DNA of 64,000 nucleotides from Dactylosporangium roseum (GCF_025264685.1 NZ_CP073721.1:549001-613000), one strand, 5' to 3'. Shown: positions 53,498-64,000, numbered from the stretch's first letter. Notes: generated by a model not told the origin, from the sequence alone. Numbers and translations are program-made.

Positions 53498-53707
53498 CCT
53501 GGATTTCCTGAGAGTCTGCTGAGAGCACCTCCTACCCGGCCGACGCCGATCCGCGACTGTCGGTGCCACGGTGTACCGTCAAATGGTCGCGAGCGTCAGC
53601 GAACCCACCATGCGGACGTTCTCGACATCGCGTCGGCACAGTGGGTCCGGCGTGGTTGACGGCCTTACGGATGGAGGGGCCGGGCGCTGTGTGCGCCCGA
53701 CGACAAC

Positions 53708-55714
<2,007 letters not shown>

Positions 55715-55812
55715 GCGAGATCAGCAGCACCGAGCCCGACGCCGACGATGACGGCGCCGGGCTCGGCGCTGAACTGGACCAGGTCGAGCTGGACCACGTC
55801 GCGGCCCGGCTG

Positions 55813-56415
55813 GTGAGCGGCAAGCTGGGCGGGGTCGAGGTCGAGCGCAACGTCGACCTCAAGCGCATCGAATCGGCCGTACGGGAAATCCTCATCGCCG
55901 TCGGCGAGGACCCGGATCGCGACGGTCTGCGCAAGACGCCCGCCCGGGTCGCGCGCGCCTACGCCGAGCTGTTCGCCGGCCTGCGCGTCGACCCCTCCCG
56001 GGTGCTCACGACGACCTTCGAGGCCGACCACGAGGAACTGGTCCTCGTGCGTGACATCGAGGTCATGTCGATGTGCGAGCACCACCTGCTGCCGTTCCAC
56101 GGGGTGGCCCACATCGGGTACATCCCCGGGCACGACGGACGGATCACCGGCCTCTCCAAGCTGGCCCGCCTCGTCGAGGTGTACGCGCGGCGGCCCCAGG
56201 TGCAGGAGCGCCTCAACTCGCAGATCGCCGATCTGCTGATGACGCAGCTCAACCCGCGGGGTGTCATCGTCGTGATCGAGTGCGAGCACATGTGCATGTC
56301 GATGCGCGGCATCCAGAAGGGCGGTTCGCGCACGATCACGTCGGCGGTGCGGGGGTTGCTCCGCGACGACGCCAAGTCGCGCGCCGAGGCGATGTCGCTG
56401 ATCCTGCGCGGCTGA
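55813..56415 (+). CDS. folE: GTP cyclohydrolase I
   Basis: A 200-residue enzyme from GTG 55813. Seen: [30 protein letters not shown] (zinc Cys/His) and [10 protein letters not shown]. It converts GTP to 7,8-dihydroneopterin triphosphate, the first folate step. The frame stays open further upstream to the ftsH stop without ATG, GTG or TTG; a CTG at 55711, overlapping the ftsH TGA, would add 34 residues ([16 protein letters not shown]...). Confidence 0.94.
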   Translation: MSGKLGGVEVERNVDLKRIESAVREILIAVGEDPDRDGLRKTPARVARAYAELFAGLRVDPSRVLTTTFEADHEELVLVRDIEVMSMCEHHLLPFHGVAHIGYIPGHDGRITGLSKLARLVEVYARRPQVQERLNSQIADLLMTQLNPRGVIVVIECEHMCMSMRGIQKGGSRTITSAVRGLLRDDAKSRAEAMSLILRG

Positions 56416-56491
56416 CACCATCTGCCGGAGGCGTCGGGTTTCGGCCCGGCGCTTCCCCTGTACAGGGCCGTCCTTCTGCGCGGGTCAGCCG

Positions 56492-56538
56492 CTATGGGGT
56501 CAGTAGCAGGACGCTCTATGGGGTCAGTAGCAGGACGC
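56492..56538. repeat. 23-bp tandem duplication at the stop codon of the next gene
   Basis: CTATGGGGTCAGTAGCAGGA (then CGC) occurs at 56492-56514 and again at 56516-56538, a 24-bp period. The second copy encodes the C-terminus and TAG stop of the minus-strand gene; the first lies just past it. Confidence 0.9.
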
Positions 56539-58807
56539 CGCCGAATACCAGCAGCGGGATCAGGGCCAGCAGGCTGATCACCATGCCCAGCACCGGGGTG
56601 CGTGACGTGGTGTGCCGGGTCATCGCGCCGATGGTCAGCCAGCCCAGGCCGAACGCGATGGCCGGAAGCACCAGGGCGCAGGGCAGCGCCACGATGCTGA
56701 CCTGGCTGCTCCGCTCGCCCGCGAGCAGCGTGGGGATCTGCACGATCGCGGCGAGGATCGCGAAGCCGAAGTAGACCGCGGCGTTGAGCCAGACCCGCCG
56801 GGTGGATGCGGCCTGTCGCCCGGGCGCCGACAGCGCCGCCTCAGACTGCTTCAGGCCGGCCGCGGCGACCCGCAGGGCGGTGGATACCCTCCCGGGCACC
56901 GATTCGGGCGCTGGGGGGCTTACAGGGCGCACGGCACCGGTTCCGACGACCCCGCCGCCCCCGGTCGCCGGTGTCCCGCTGACCGGGATTCGCGGGATGG
57001 AGCCGGTCGTGTGAGCGTTGTGCGCCATCGGTACCGCCCCCGGCCCGCCCGGCACCCGCGGCCCGGCCGGTGTCCCGGGCATCGCGGTGGCGGGCCGCCC
57101 GTGGATCGCGGCGGGTGTGCCCGGCATGGCCGCGGCGTGCCGTCCGTGCGCCGCGGGTGCTCGGCCGGCCGGTGTCCCGGGCATCGCGGCCGGGGGCATC
57201 TGCGGTCCGGCCGGAGTTCCGGGCATGGCCGCGGCGTGCCGTCCGTGTGCCGCGGTTCCCGCCGGGGTGCCCGGCATCGCATGCTGCGGCATCGCCGGAG
57301 CCGGCGGAGCGCCCGGTATCGGGCCGCTCACCGGCATCCCGGGGATCGTGCCGGTGTGCATCCCGGGCGTTGCGCCCGTGTACACGCCAGAGGCGGCGGT
57401 GTGCGCGGCCGATGCTTGCGAGGCGGACACACGAGGGGCGGCCGGGGTGCCCGGGGGCAGCGGCGGGGCGGAGATCGGGGGCGCGCTCACCGGGAGGGAC
57501 GCCGTTCGGGTGCTCCGCTGCCAGCCCATCGCCGGGCCGCCGCTCGACGGCGGGGGAGGGGCCATGGGGGCTCCCCACCGCCTGCCCGCCGGCCGCTGGG
57601 CACTCGTCAGCGCGGCGTGGGCCGCCTGGGTCTCCTGCCACGAAGGCTCGTACTCGATCGGGCGTCCACCGGCCTCACCCGCCATCTCGGCCAGGAACGC
57701 GCGGTGGTGTGCGAGCTTTGCCCGTACTGCTGCCAAATCATCACGGGCGGCCTTGAGCGCTGCCTTGTGCTCGGCCACGACCGCGATCACTTCGCGGCGG
57801 ACGACGTCGAGCCGTTGGGCGGCGGCGACGTATTCCAGCCAGGCGGTCCGGCTCGGCTCACCCACCGGTGTGGGCGGCGCGTTCCACGGGCCACCGAGTT
57901 CCGCGCAGACGCGGCGGACGAGTTCGGCAGGCGGGTCGGGGTCGAGGTACACGGGCGCGTTGAGGCGGGCGGGGGCGACGCCGGTGCCGGAGAACGTGGT
58001 GCCGGGCGGATCACCGACCCAGGCGTGCGGGTTGCGGATCGCGATCTGGGTCGCATGCGGCAACGGCGCCTGTGTCGTTTCGGCGGTCAGCGGCGGCGGC
58101 GGCCAGCCGGCGGCGATCAGGTGCAGGCGGCCGGCCGGTCCGGCGTGCGCCAGGCCGGCGATCCGGGCCAGGTCGCGCCCCTCGGTGAGTTCGGGCAGCG
58201 AGGCGATGACGATGAGCAGCGTCGGTCCGGGGCCGTCGGTGCGGGACGCGAGCCACTGCTCGCCCTCGTCGAGCACCGCGCGGAGCCCTTCGGCGTCCGT
58301 GGCGGGCGGCGGCATGATCGACTCGATGCCGGTGAACCAGTTGAAGGTCGCGCCTTCGACCGCGTCGACGGTCCGGATGCGTACCGAACCGGGCGGTGAC
58401 GACGCCAGCAGACGCAGGACGAGGCTTCGGAGCACCCCGGCGACCCGGCTGTCCCGTGCGTCCGCGTCGACGGCGATGTGTCCGGCCCGCAGCAACGGCA
58501 CGACGACCGGGAATCGGGCGTCGTCGAGGGGGTGTGCCTGCCCGACGCGCACGAAGGTCGGCGGCAGCGGCCCACCGAGGGGCGTGGCCGGCGCGAGCGC
58601 GTCGAGCTGTGCGCCCAGCCAGCCCGGAGCCAGCAGCGCGGCGTCGGAGCGCAGCCCGGCCGCGAGGTCGTGCTGCTCGGCGTACTGATCAACGGGCGCG
58701 GCGGTCGGGGAGTATTTGTCGAGGATCGGCCCGGCGGCGACGACCAGCGCAGCGGTGTGCCGATGCTGCGCAGCCGCTCGCTCGATCCGTGCCCGCAGGC
58801 GTGCCAC
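56516..58807 (-). CDS. FtsK-like pseudo-ATPase with PGTPAG repeats and C-terminal membrane helices
   Basis: A 763-residue protein. Residues 1-330 resemble the FtsK/SpoIIIE fold, with RVGQAHPLDDARFPVVVPLL and the strand LLIVIASLPELTEG in the Walker B position. The place of Walker A (HIAVDADARDSRVAGVLRSL) has no GxxxxGK(S/T), so ATP binding is doubtful. A coiled-coil region follows (about 345-385). Residues about 440-660 are Pro/Ala/Gly/His-rich with an AMPGTPAG motif about six times, interleaved with HGRHAAAMPG. At about 665-763 three or four membrane helices end the chain. I do not recognise a characterised homologue. Confidence 0.75.
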   Translation of the reverse strand: MARLRARIERAAAQHRHTAALVVAAGPILDKYSPTAAPVDQYAEQHDLAAGLRSDAALLAPGWLGAQLDALAPATPLGGPLPPTFVRVGQAHPLDDARFPVVVPLLRAGHIAVDADARDSRVAGVLRSLVLRLLASSPPGSVRIRTVDAVEGATFNWFTGIESIMPPPATDAEGLRAVLDEGEQWLASRTDGPGPTLLIVIASLPELTEGRDLARIAGLAHAGPAGRLHLIAAGWPPPPLTAETTQAPLPHATQIAIRNPHAWVGDPPGTTFSGTGVAPARLNAPVYLDPDPPAELVRRVCAELGGPWNAPPTPVGEPSRTAWLEYVAAAQRLDVVRREVIAVVAEHKAALKAARDDLAAVRAKLAHHRAFLAEMAGEAGGRPIEYEPSWQETQAAHAALTSAQRPAGRRWGAPMAPPPPSSGGPAMGWQRSTRTASLPVSAPPISAPPLPPGTPAAPRVSASQASAAHTAASGVYTGATPGMHTGTIPGMPVSGPIPGAPPAPAMPQHAMPGTPAGTAAHGRHAAAMPGTPAGPQMPPAAMPGTPAGRAPAAHGRHAAAMPGTPAAIHGRPATAMPGTPAGPRVPGGPGAVPMAHNAHTTGSIPRIPVSGTPATGGGGVVGTGAVRPVSPPAPESVPGRVSTALRVAAAGLKQSEAALSAPGRQAASTRRVWLNAAVYFGFAILAAIVQIPTLLAGERSSQVSIVALPCALVLPAIAFGLGWLTIGAMTRHTTSRTPVLGMVISLLALIPLLVFGGVLLLTP

Positions 58808-58959
58808 CGTGCCCCTTCCGATCCAAGCTAGATGCGGGAACGGTAACGCAGTCCGGTGGCCGAGTCAGCAGGCACACTGATGGCATCACGTTCGCGCAGG
58901 TGACCGGCCAGGTCAGATGACACGCTCGTCCTTTGCCACCTGGCTTCGTTCTCAGGTCT

Positions 58960-59270
58960 GCTCGCTTCGAGTGTCATCTGCTTGCTCCTGTCCGCCTCCT
59001 TCGGCGGCCCCCTCGCGGGTCCTTCTCCGCGGCTCTCTCCCAGCTCCTTCGCTCGTCTTCGCTCTACCTCGCGTCCTTCTTCGCTGGCCTCCGCTAATCT
59101 TCGCTGGGTCTTCGCTGGTCTTCGCTCGTCTCCGTTCGTGTTCGGGTCTCTTCGGGCTTTCCGGGCTTCTTGGCGTGGCCTCGGGTTTCTCCGCGCGGCT
59201 TCGGCTTGTTCGCAGGGGCTTGTTCGCACGGCGCGGAAGTGTGCCGGTCTGGCGGCGGGCGGATAGCCTT
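58960..59270. repeat. Pyrimidine-rich low-complexity tract with TCTTCGCT repeats
   Basis: The plus strand from about 58980 to 59160 is strongly C/T-biased and has many copies of TTCGCT(C/G)G and TCTTCGCTGG. The 469-bp gap 58808-59276 therefore has long open frames in several phases that reflect composition, not coding. The minus-strand product would be Arg/Glu/Lys-rich and unlike known proteins. The promoter of the plus-strand gene that follows must lie at its right end. Confidence 0.6.
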
Positions 59271-59276
59271 TGGGAC

Positions 59277-59900
59277 GTGGACCCATCGAAGCCGAACGAG
59301 CCGGAGATCGACCGGAGCAGACCGATCCCGAAGTCCCGTCCGGGCGGCGAGGAGGTCCTGGAGGGCGAGATCATCGGGCGGGATGTGCCGCTGGGGCGGC
59401 TACGACCACCTCCGTCGACGCCTCCGGGCCCGGCGAACAAGCCAATGGGCGTCCGCAGGACGCTACTTTTGGTGCTGGTGTCGGTGGCGGCGCTGGTGTG
59501 CTTGGCCGGTTCGTTAACGGCCTATTTCTGGTACGACAAGGCCACGACGCCGGATCGCAGCAGTCCGACGGTTACATTGCAGCAATACGTCAACGCCCGG
59601 TTCAACTTGCGTGACGCGGCGCGCGCCAGGGTGTTCGAATGTAATTCTCCGCGCTTGGAGGCTGTCGATCAGGCCATCGATGAAATCCTAGGGCTTGAAG
59701 CGAGATACAACATTGCGATCAGCACGTCAGTGTCCGACCTTTCCGTGTCCAACCAAGGGGATAGGGTCGACGTCTCAGCGCATCTCAATGTAGTGGTTCC
59801 GGAAGCCAACGGCCTCGACTCGGTCCAGGTTCAGAAGTGGACGTTTCATTTCGTGAAGTCGGATAGCTGGCGAGTGTGCGGGGCGGAGCGCATTCTGTAG
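59277..59900 (+). CDS. Single-helix membrane protein with NTF2-like outer domain
   Basis: A 207-residue protein starting at GTG 59277 (VDPSKPNEPEIDRSRP). One membrane helix (about 63-85, LLLVLVSVAALVCLAGSLTA) precedes an outer domain of about 110 residues: LQQYVNARFNLRDAARA, SVSDLSVSNQGDRVDVSAHL and VQKWTFHFVKSDSWRVCGA. This arrangement, helix plus NTF2-like fold, matches VirB8-type proteins of type IV secretion systems and also many actinobacterial lipoprotein-like proteins. It is convergent with the adjacent minus-strand gene, three bases away. I prefer the VirB8-like reading only because of the neighbours. Confidence 0.7.
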   Translation: MDPSKPNEPEIDRSRPIPKSRPGGEEVLEGEIIGRDVPLGRLRPPPSTPPGPANKPMGVRRTLLLVLVSVAALVCLAGSLTAYFWYDKATTPDRSSPTVTLQQYVNARFNLRDAARARVFECNSPRLEAVDQAIDEILGLEARYNIAISTSVSDLSVSNQGDRVDVSAHLNVVVPEANGLDSVQVQKWTFHFVKSDSWRVCGAERIL

Positions 59901-59903
59901 GGG

Positions 59904-60527
59904 TCACTCCACCCATAGGAGGTGTATTGGGACCTCCAGGGTTTTTGGGGCCTGGCCGCTCCAGGCCCATCGGTACCAGTCCAATTCGCGGCACACTCGG
60001 ATGCAGATGTCGCCCTCCGCGCTGTTGTACGGCTCCGTCACCGCTCTCAGGTCGCGCTCATCCGAGGATGTCTTGTCGTCCGGGCCGGCTACCCGTACGA
60101 CTCGCAAACCCGTCATCGCCATGACGTCCTTGGCCCGGCGTGGGGGGCGTGCGGGCGGGGCGTCCAGCGAGATCAACCGTGCCACGAGGTCGGTCGCCTC
60201 GGTCGGGGTGACCGTAGACGATGTGCGCTCCACCCACACCCGCTCCAACGGTACCAACGGTGCAAAAACCTCAGTCTGCTCGGCCTCCGCGCGGTACCAC
60301 TCGTGCTCCGGCAGCACCGGGACGTAGGTACGGCTCGCCTGGATCACCGTGTCGTCGATCCGTAGATCGTCGCGCCAGCCCAGACCCGGCACCCCGATCA
60401 TCGCTCGGCGGCCGCGCAGGTCGCGGATCGCTCCCGCAGGTACGTATTCGATGCCCGCCGGCGCCCGCTCGGCGTTCCCGGCGAGGAGGTCCCAGTCGGG
60501 CAGGTCGTCGGACGGGAACTCGGTCAC
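59904..60527 (-). CDS. Hypothetical protein of the secretion-like cluster
   Basis: A 207-residue soluble protein beginning VTEFPSDDLPDWDLLAGNAE, rich in Trp/Tyr/Arg and acidic residues. No membrane helix or known motif is recognised; PLVPLERVWVERT and ICIRVCRELDWYRWAWSG are its most distinctive segments. The start (GTG 60527) overlaps the stop of the muramidase/peptidase gene (GTGA), so it is cotranscribed with it. Function unknown. Confidence 0.7.
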   Translation of the reverse strand: MTEFPSDDLPDWDLLAGNAERAPAGIEYVPAGAIRDLRGRRAMIGVPGLGWRDDLRIDDTVIQASRTYVPVLPEHEWYRAEAEQTEVFAPLVPLERVWVERTSSTVTPTEATDLVARLISLDAPPARPPRRAKDVMAMTGLRVVRVAGPDDKTSSDERDLRAVTEPYNSAEGDICIRVCRELDWYRWAWSGQAPKTLEVPIHLLWVE

Positions 60528-61669
60528 GGCTCGACCCCCAGCGGCGCACCCACGCGCTGCATGAACTGGACCGGATCCACCGCGCCGTTCTTGCTCGAAT
60601 CGTTGTTGATGTGCGTCTCGAAGTGCAGGTGCGGGCCCGACGAGTGGCCGGACGTGCCGGAGACACCGATCTCCTGACCGGGCGCGACGCTCTGGCCGAC
60701 CACCACGTTCGGCCGTTTCACCATGTGGCAGTACCTCGTGATGATGCCGTTCGCATGCCGGATGTCGACGTACCAGCCGCAGCCGCGCACACTCGGCGAG
60801 CCGTCGCGGTCGCAGCCCCAGTCGGCGCCGTTCGGGCCGATCGCGTTGCATCGGGCCTTGATGACCTGGCCCGCCGCTGCAGCCCGGATAATCGTGCCCC
60901 TTGGGACGATGATGTCGACGCCCTGGTGGGTCGGGCGAGAAGCGGTCCGGAAGCCGGAGCCGACCTTGCCCTTGACCGGCGCGATCCAGCCGGACGCGGC
61001 CATCTGGCCGGCGGCGACGCACCGCAGGTCGAACTGGTTGCCCACGGCCCGGGCGGCGCCGCCGGTCAGTGAGTTAACGACCGTCGTCGCGGCCTCTTCG
61101 TGTTTCGCGTACGCGTTGGGGTACGCGCTGCGCTGCACCCGCTGCGCGGCCCGCGTCAGCGACATCGACTCCCAGCCGCGAACCGTCAGGAGCTTCTCGT
61201 AGAACTTCCGGGAGGCGTACTGCGGATCCATGATCTGTTCCGGCGTGCCCCAGCCGGTGCTGGGACGCTGTTGGAACAGTCCGAGCGAGTCGTGGTCGTT
61301 GCGGCTGCCCAGGTGGGGCAGGTTGCGCAGGCTCGACTCCTGCATCGCGGTCGCGACGGCGATGACCCAGCCGCGCGGCGGTACCTTCATGTCCTGCCCG
61401 ACGCGGACGACGATCGCGGCGTTGCGGACCTGTTCGGGGCTGAGCGATCGATGCGTGGGCAGCTTGGCCGAGGCGTCGACGAGTTCGCCGTTGCCGCATC
61501 CGGCCGCGTTGTTGACCGTGTTCCGCGCCGCGTCCATGAAGAACGAAATCAGCCCGCCACTGCAGCACACCAGGATCAGTACCGTGGTCAGCGCGATCAG
61601 CAGGGCCGGGCGGATCGTGCGCCTGCCACCGCCCTCGTCCAGGCCGTCCGTGGCCTCGAGATCGTTCAC
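60524..61669 (-). CDS. Membrane-anchored lysozyme-like and M23 peptidase protein (VirB1-like)
   Basis: A 381-residue protein. One helix (about 20-45) precedes a lysozyme-like part (about 90-200: IAVATAMQESSLRNLP, DSLGLFQQRPSTGWGTPEQI) and a C-terminal M23 (LytM) domain: HQGVDIIVPRGTII (His/Asp) and HLHFETHIN (H-x-H). The catalytic Glu of the lysozyme-like part would be in MQESS. Such proteins locally open peptidoglycan for a trans-envelope apparatus. GTG 61669 overlaps the stop of the upstream gene (GTGA). Confidence 0.85.
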   Translation of the reverse strand: MNDLEATDGLDEGGGRRTIRPALLIALTTVLILVCCSGGLISFFMDAARNTVNNAAGCGNGELVDASAKLPTHRSLSPEQVRNAAIVVRVGQDMKVPPRGWVIAVATAMQESSLRNLPHLGSRNDHDSLGLFQQRPSTGWGTPEQIMDPQYASRKFYEKLLTVRGWESMSLTRAAQRVQRSAYPNAYAKHEEAATTVVNSLTGGAARAVGNQFDLRCVAAGQMAASGWIAPVKGKVGSGFRTASRPTHQGVDIIVPRGTIIRAAAAGQVIKARCNAIGPNGADWGCDRDGSPSVRGCGWYVDIRHANGIITRYCHMVKRPNVVVGQSVAPGQEIGVSGTSGHSSGPHLHFETHINNDSSKNGAVDPVQFMQRVGAPLGVEP

Positions 61670-62211
61670 GCAGCCTCCCAGCCCAGCCCCGTGACCTGCC
61701 AGCGTCTGTCGACGATCTGCAACTCGAGCACGATGGTCCCGCCGTCGGCGGGGAAGCGGGCGGTGGCGTCCTGACCGAAGTTCTGCATCGCGACCGGGCC
61801 GGTGATCGTCGAGGCGGGGACGTCGTTCGGGTCGGTCTCGGCGAGTTCGGTCATCAGGTCCGTCGAGGCGTTCGGCTTGAGCCCGGCCCGCCACTGGTCG
61901 CCGGACTGTCCCGGTTTGCGCAACCAGGCGTTGGCAAACCGGGTGGCCACCGTCGTCGCGTCAGGCGCATCCTTGCTCAGCGAGGGCGCGACGGAGCCGG
62001 GCTCGTCGTCGACACTGTCGTCGCCGACCGAGCTGAACGGGTCAGGCGTCGTCTCGACGGGCGCGACGGTCGGCCCAAGCGCGTCGTTCGGCGGCCCGTC
62101 GGTGCGGCTGTCGAGGATCGTACGACCGAAGCCCACGACGGCGAGGACGATCACGACGAGGAGCAGCGCGATGCCGTACCGCGTGCCGAGAAGACGCAGG
62201 ACCGTCCGCAT
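61666..62211 (-). CDS. Single-helix membrane protein of the secretion-like cluster
   Basis: A 181-residue protein. An N-terminal helix (about 10-32, YGIALLLVVIVLAVVGFGRT) leads to an acidic/Pro-rich linker and an outer domain (about 80-181, ATTVATRFANAWLRKPG ... VLELQIVDRRWQVTG) of NTF2-like appearance. Neighbours on both sides belong to the same operon: the stop overlaps the next start by four bases, and the upstream gene ends six bases before the ATG at 62211. Confidence 0.72.
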   Translation of the reverse strand: MRTVLRLLGTRYGIALLLVVIVLAVVGFGRTILDSRTDGPPNDALGPTVAPVETTPDPFSSVGDDSVDDEPGSVAPSLSKDAPDATTVATRFANAWLRKPGQSGDQWRAGLKPNASTDLMTELAETDPNDVPASTITGPVAMQNFGQDATARFPADGGTIVLELQIVDRRWQVTGLGWEAA

Positions 62212-62217
62212 CGCCCG

Positions 62218-64000
62218 TCACCCCGGCAGACTCGCCGACTCCGGCCGTCGCGCCGGCCCTCGGTCGGTGCCGGCACGGTCCGAGTCGGGCCGATAGATCG
62301 AGTAGGACGGTGCGTTCTCAGCGGGCACGTCAGGCTCCTCCCAACGCGGCTCCCGCCGCCGGCGCTGCGATGCGTCCTGCCGGCTCGACCGCTCCTCGGG
62401 CCGCCCCCCGCCGTCGTGCCCGGACCCGCCGCCGCTCCTGACGGGGAGCGAGTCTTCGGTCCGCGACTCAGGCCGCTGCTGTGTCTGCAAACTTTCCCCC
62501 CGCCGCTGGCTCCGAGGCTCGTTGGTACCTCCGGCGTCGACGATCTTCAACGCTGCGGCTTGGCGAACATCCCGCATGAACAGCCGGTGCCAGCTACCCG
62601 CGGAGGTGATCGCGCGGGTGGAGTCCTTGCCGCCGAGTTGGGTGATCCTGCGGTACGGCCGGAGCAACAGCCAGCCGACAACTCCGGTGAGCCAGATCAG
62701 CAATACCTGGAGCCATCCAGCCAACGACGCCGTTCCGAGAATCAACGTGACGGCAAAGAGGTAGATGGCCGATCCGGTACCGAAGATGATGATGTTGAAG
62801 ATCGCCGCAATGACAGCGTTGCCGAGCCGCCGCAGGCCAGCGTTGGCCGGCCGCAACAACCCGACAGTTCCCAAGATCGGCGCCGCAATGACGGCCCACC
62901 GAAAAATCAGGAAGCCGAGGATGACCAGAATGGACGCGGTGATATCGAACAGGGAAAAGAAGAGGGCGGACAGAATGGCAAGAAACCCCGCCCCGATCCG
63001 ATCCATCCCCTTGGTTCCCTGAAGGTGCTGATACGCCTCGGGATCTTCCGTCTTGATCTGCTCGGCGATCCGCATCCACCGCTGCTTCTTCTCCTCGATT
63101 ACAGTCTTCCGCATCGTTGATTCGACTGGTGGGCCGGGGCGTTTGTCACGGATTCGCTGCTCTTCCTCATTGGCTGCTCGTCGTTCATCGGCCCGAATTT
63201 TCTGGATATCCTCCCAAGAGAAAGACTTGGCGTCGTACAGTGCTGGCCCGTACTTCTTCGCGGTTTCACTGTCTGCCGACCCCAAGGCACCTCGAAGCCA
63301 ATTGTTGTAGAGTAAACCGTCCACAACGGTGTTGCTCGCTCTCACGGCCGGTGGTCGTGTATCGGCACAAGCGGCAGGATCGGGGTTTCGGCACTGGCCT
63401 GGTGGAATCTCCTCCGATGGAGGTCCCACAGCGTCGTGAATAACGCCGAGGCTGGAAACCAAGGTCTTATCTGCCAGGCTTGCAGACCATGCGGGCCATG
63501 CGGCGATTCCCGTGACCAGGACCATGACGAAGACCGCCCAGCCGGCGGTCGTGACCGCGTTGGAAAGATCTGACTGGCGTGAACGCCACAGTAAATACAG
63601 GCCGACAATGGTAAGAGTTATGGCACCAAATGCGGTGAAAACCTTCACGTAGACGGCCTTAGTGGCCTGCTCCACGAGTGGATCGGCCCAACCCCACATA
63701 TATGATGGATCCCATGCGCGTTCCCGGAGAGCGTTCGAGGCGCCGATCACCGATGTGGCGAGAAGGAACTCGCCGTTGGCGACCGTGTTTTCGAACTCCG
63801 CACTAGGATTTGTTACGACGGAGGAGCATTTTAGGTCGTAGGTGGCGAAGTCGTATCCCGCATAGCCGTATTCGCTGTAACGAAAGCGGAGTCGAGAGCC
63901 GCCGGTTGTTGTTGGTTCCTGGGCGAACCAGCCCGCCATGCCGGAATCGGGAGCACTCGGGGTTGGGGCGTCCAGGCAACTCACCCTGGATTGGATGTCC
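62218..64000 (-). CDS. Polytopic TrbL/VirB6-like conjugal transfer protein (5' end outside window)
   Basis: The frame is open to the window edge (594 codons visible); GTG 63984 is possible but IQSRVSCLD before it stays open, so the real start probably lies beyond 64000. The visible part has an outer segment, a helix pair (about 115-165), a long charged loop with EEKKQRWMRIAEQ, and a bundle of six helices (about 325-430: IGAGFLAILSALFFSLF, AAIFNIIIFGTGSAIYLF) before a basic Arg/Gln/Ser-rich tail. The layout resembles TrbL/VirB6-type inner-membrane transfer proteins. Confidence 0.7.
   Translation of the reverse strand, partial: DIQSRVSCLDAPTPSAPDSGMAGWFAQEPTTTGGSRLRFRYSEYGYAGYDFATYDLKCSSVVTNPSAEFENTVANGEFLLATSVIGASNALRERAWDPSYMWGWADPLVEQATKAVYVKVFTAFGAITLTIVGLYLLWRSRQSDLSNAVTTAGWAVFVMVLVTGIAAWPAWSASLADKTLVSSLGVIHDAVGPPSEEIPPGQCRNPDPAACADTRPPAVRASNTVVDGLLYNNWLRGALGSADSETAKKYGPALYDAKSFSWEDIQKIRADERRAANEEEQRIRDKRPGPPVESTMRKTVIEEKKQRWMRIAEQIKTEDPEAYQHLQGTKGMDRIGAGFLAILSALFFSLFDITASILVILGFLIFRWAVIAAPILGTVGLLRPANAGLRRLGNAVIAAIFNIIIFGTGSAIYLFAVTLILGTASLAGWLQVLLIWLTGVVGWLLLRPYRRITQLGGKDSTRAITSAGSWHRLFMRDVRQAAALKIVDAGGTNEPRSQRRGESLQTQQRPESRTEDSLPVRSGGGSGHDGGGRPEERSSRQDASQRRRREPRWEEPDVPAENAPSYSIYRPDSDRAGTDRGPARRPESASLPG

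Noticed and set aside
58917..59276. N-terminal extension of the 59277 gene
   Set aside because: The 120 extra codons lie in the pyrimidine-rich repeat tract and encode Leu/Ser/Arg/Phe runs; GTG 59277 begins the real hydrophilic tail.

Overview
The window is chromosomal DNA from a high-GC actinobacterium. Dense GTG/ATG-started genes, a WhiB-family regulator, fused EccC/EccD/mycosin genes, an IdeR-type iron box and many proline-rich one-helix envelope proteins point to the order Micromonosporales or a close relative; the family is an inference. Most of the window is ordinary conserved actinobacterial backbone, with a short accessory patch at about 3.9-8 kb and a secretion-like cluster at the right edge.

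Left part (1-11 kb): the 5' part of a GlcD-type FAD oxidase, a DUF4031 protein, an iron-controlled bacterioferritin-associated ferredoxin and bacterioferritin pair, an HD hydrolase, a UdgX-type uracil-DNA glycosylase and a Uma2-family protein. The accessory patch follows: two tandem ~100-bp repeats, a low-GC orphan AAA+ ATPase, a run of hairpins, and the decayed remains of an integrative element. That element sits in the 3' end of a tRNA-Pro(CGG) gene, has a 47-bp duplication of the tRNA 3' half at each end, and retains two small genes plus a broken tyrosine integrase. Beyond the tRNA are an alpha/beta hydrolase, a metallophosphoesterase and a YqeY-family protein.

11-39 kb is largely a rearranged version of the Mycobacterium tuberculosis Rv3671c-Rv3683 neighbourhood. 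It holds a bifunctional PBP with PASTA (ponA2-like), a WhiB4/WblA-type regulator, twin ArsA/Get3-like ATPases, DUF4177, RidA, an MBL-fold hydrolase, Crp, endonuclease III, a TlpA-like thioredoxin lipoprotein, a NUDIX hydrolase and the MarP periplasmic protease. Inserted in this block are a giant zinc-ribbon/adenylyl-cyclase/AAA/TPR regulator next to a Ser/Thr kinase, and an acyl-CoA degradation operon. The operon encodes an acyl-CoA dehydrogenase, both subunits of a biotin-dependent acyl-CoA carboxylase, a doubly deleted second dehydrogenase, an AtuA/DUF1446 protein, a TIGR03084 protein and a TetR regulator.

39-46 kb carries a reduced type VII secretion locus: mycosin, a three-ATPase fused EccC, and EccD on the opposite strand. 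No Esx, EccB or EccE gene is visible. 46-56 kb is the common actinobacterial housekeeping run ppa, dacB, zinc metalloprotease (DUF2342), tilS, hpt, ftsH and folE, with a gamma-glutamyltransferase-like gene between tilS and hpt.

56-64 kb has a 763-residue protein with an FtsK-like but degenerate ATPase domain, an imperfect PGTPAG repeat region and C-terminal membrane helices. After a pyrimidine-rich low-complexity gap comes a cluster that looks like part of a type IV secretion or conjugation apparatus: two one-helix NTF2-like proteins, a muramidase/M23 peptidase and a polytopic TrbL/VirB6-like protein cut by the window end. All family assignments are from reading translated sequence and remembered motifs; no database search was run.
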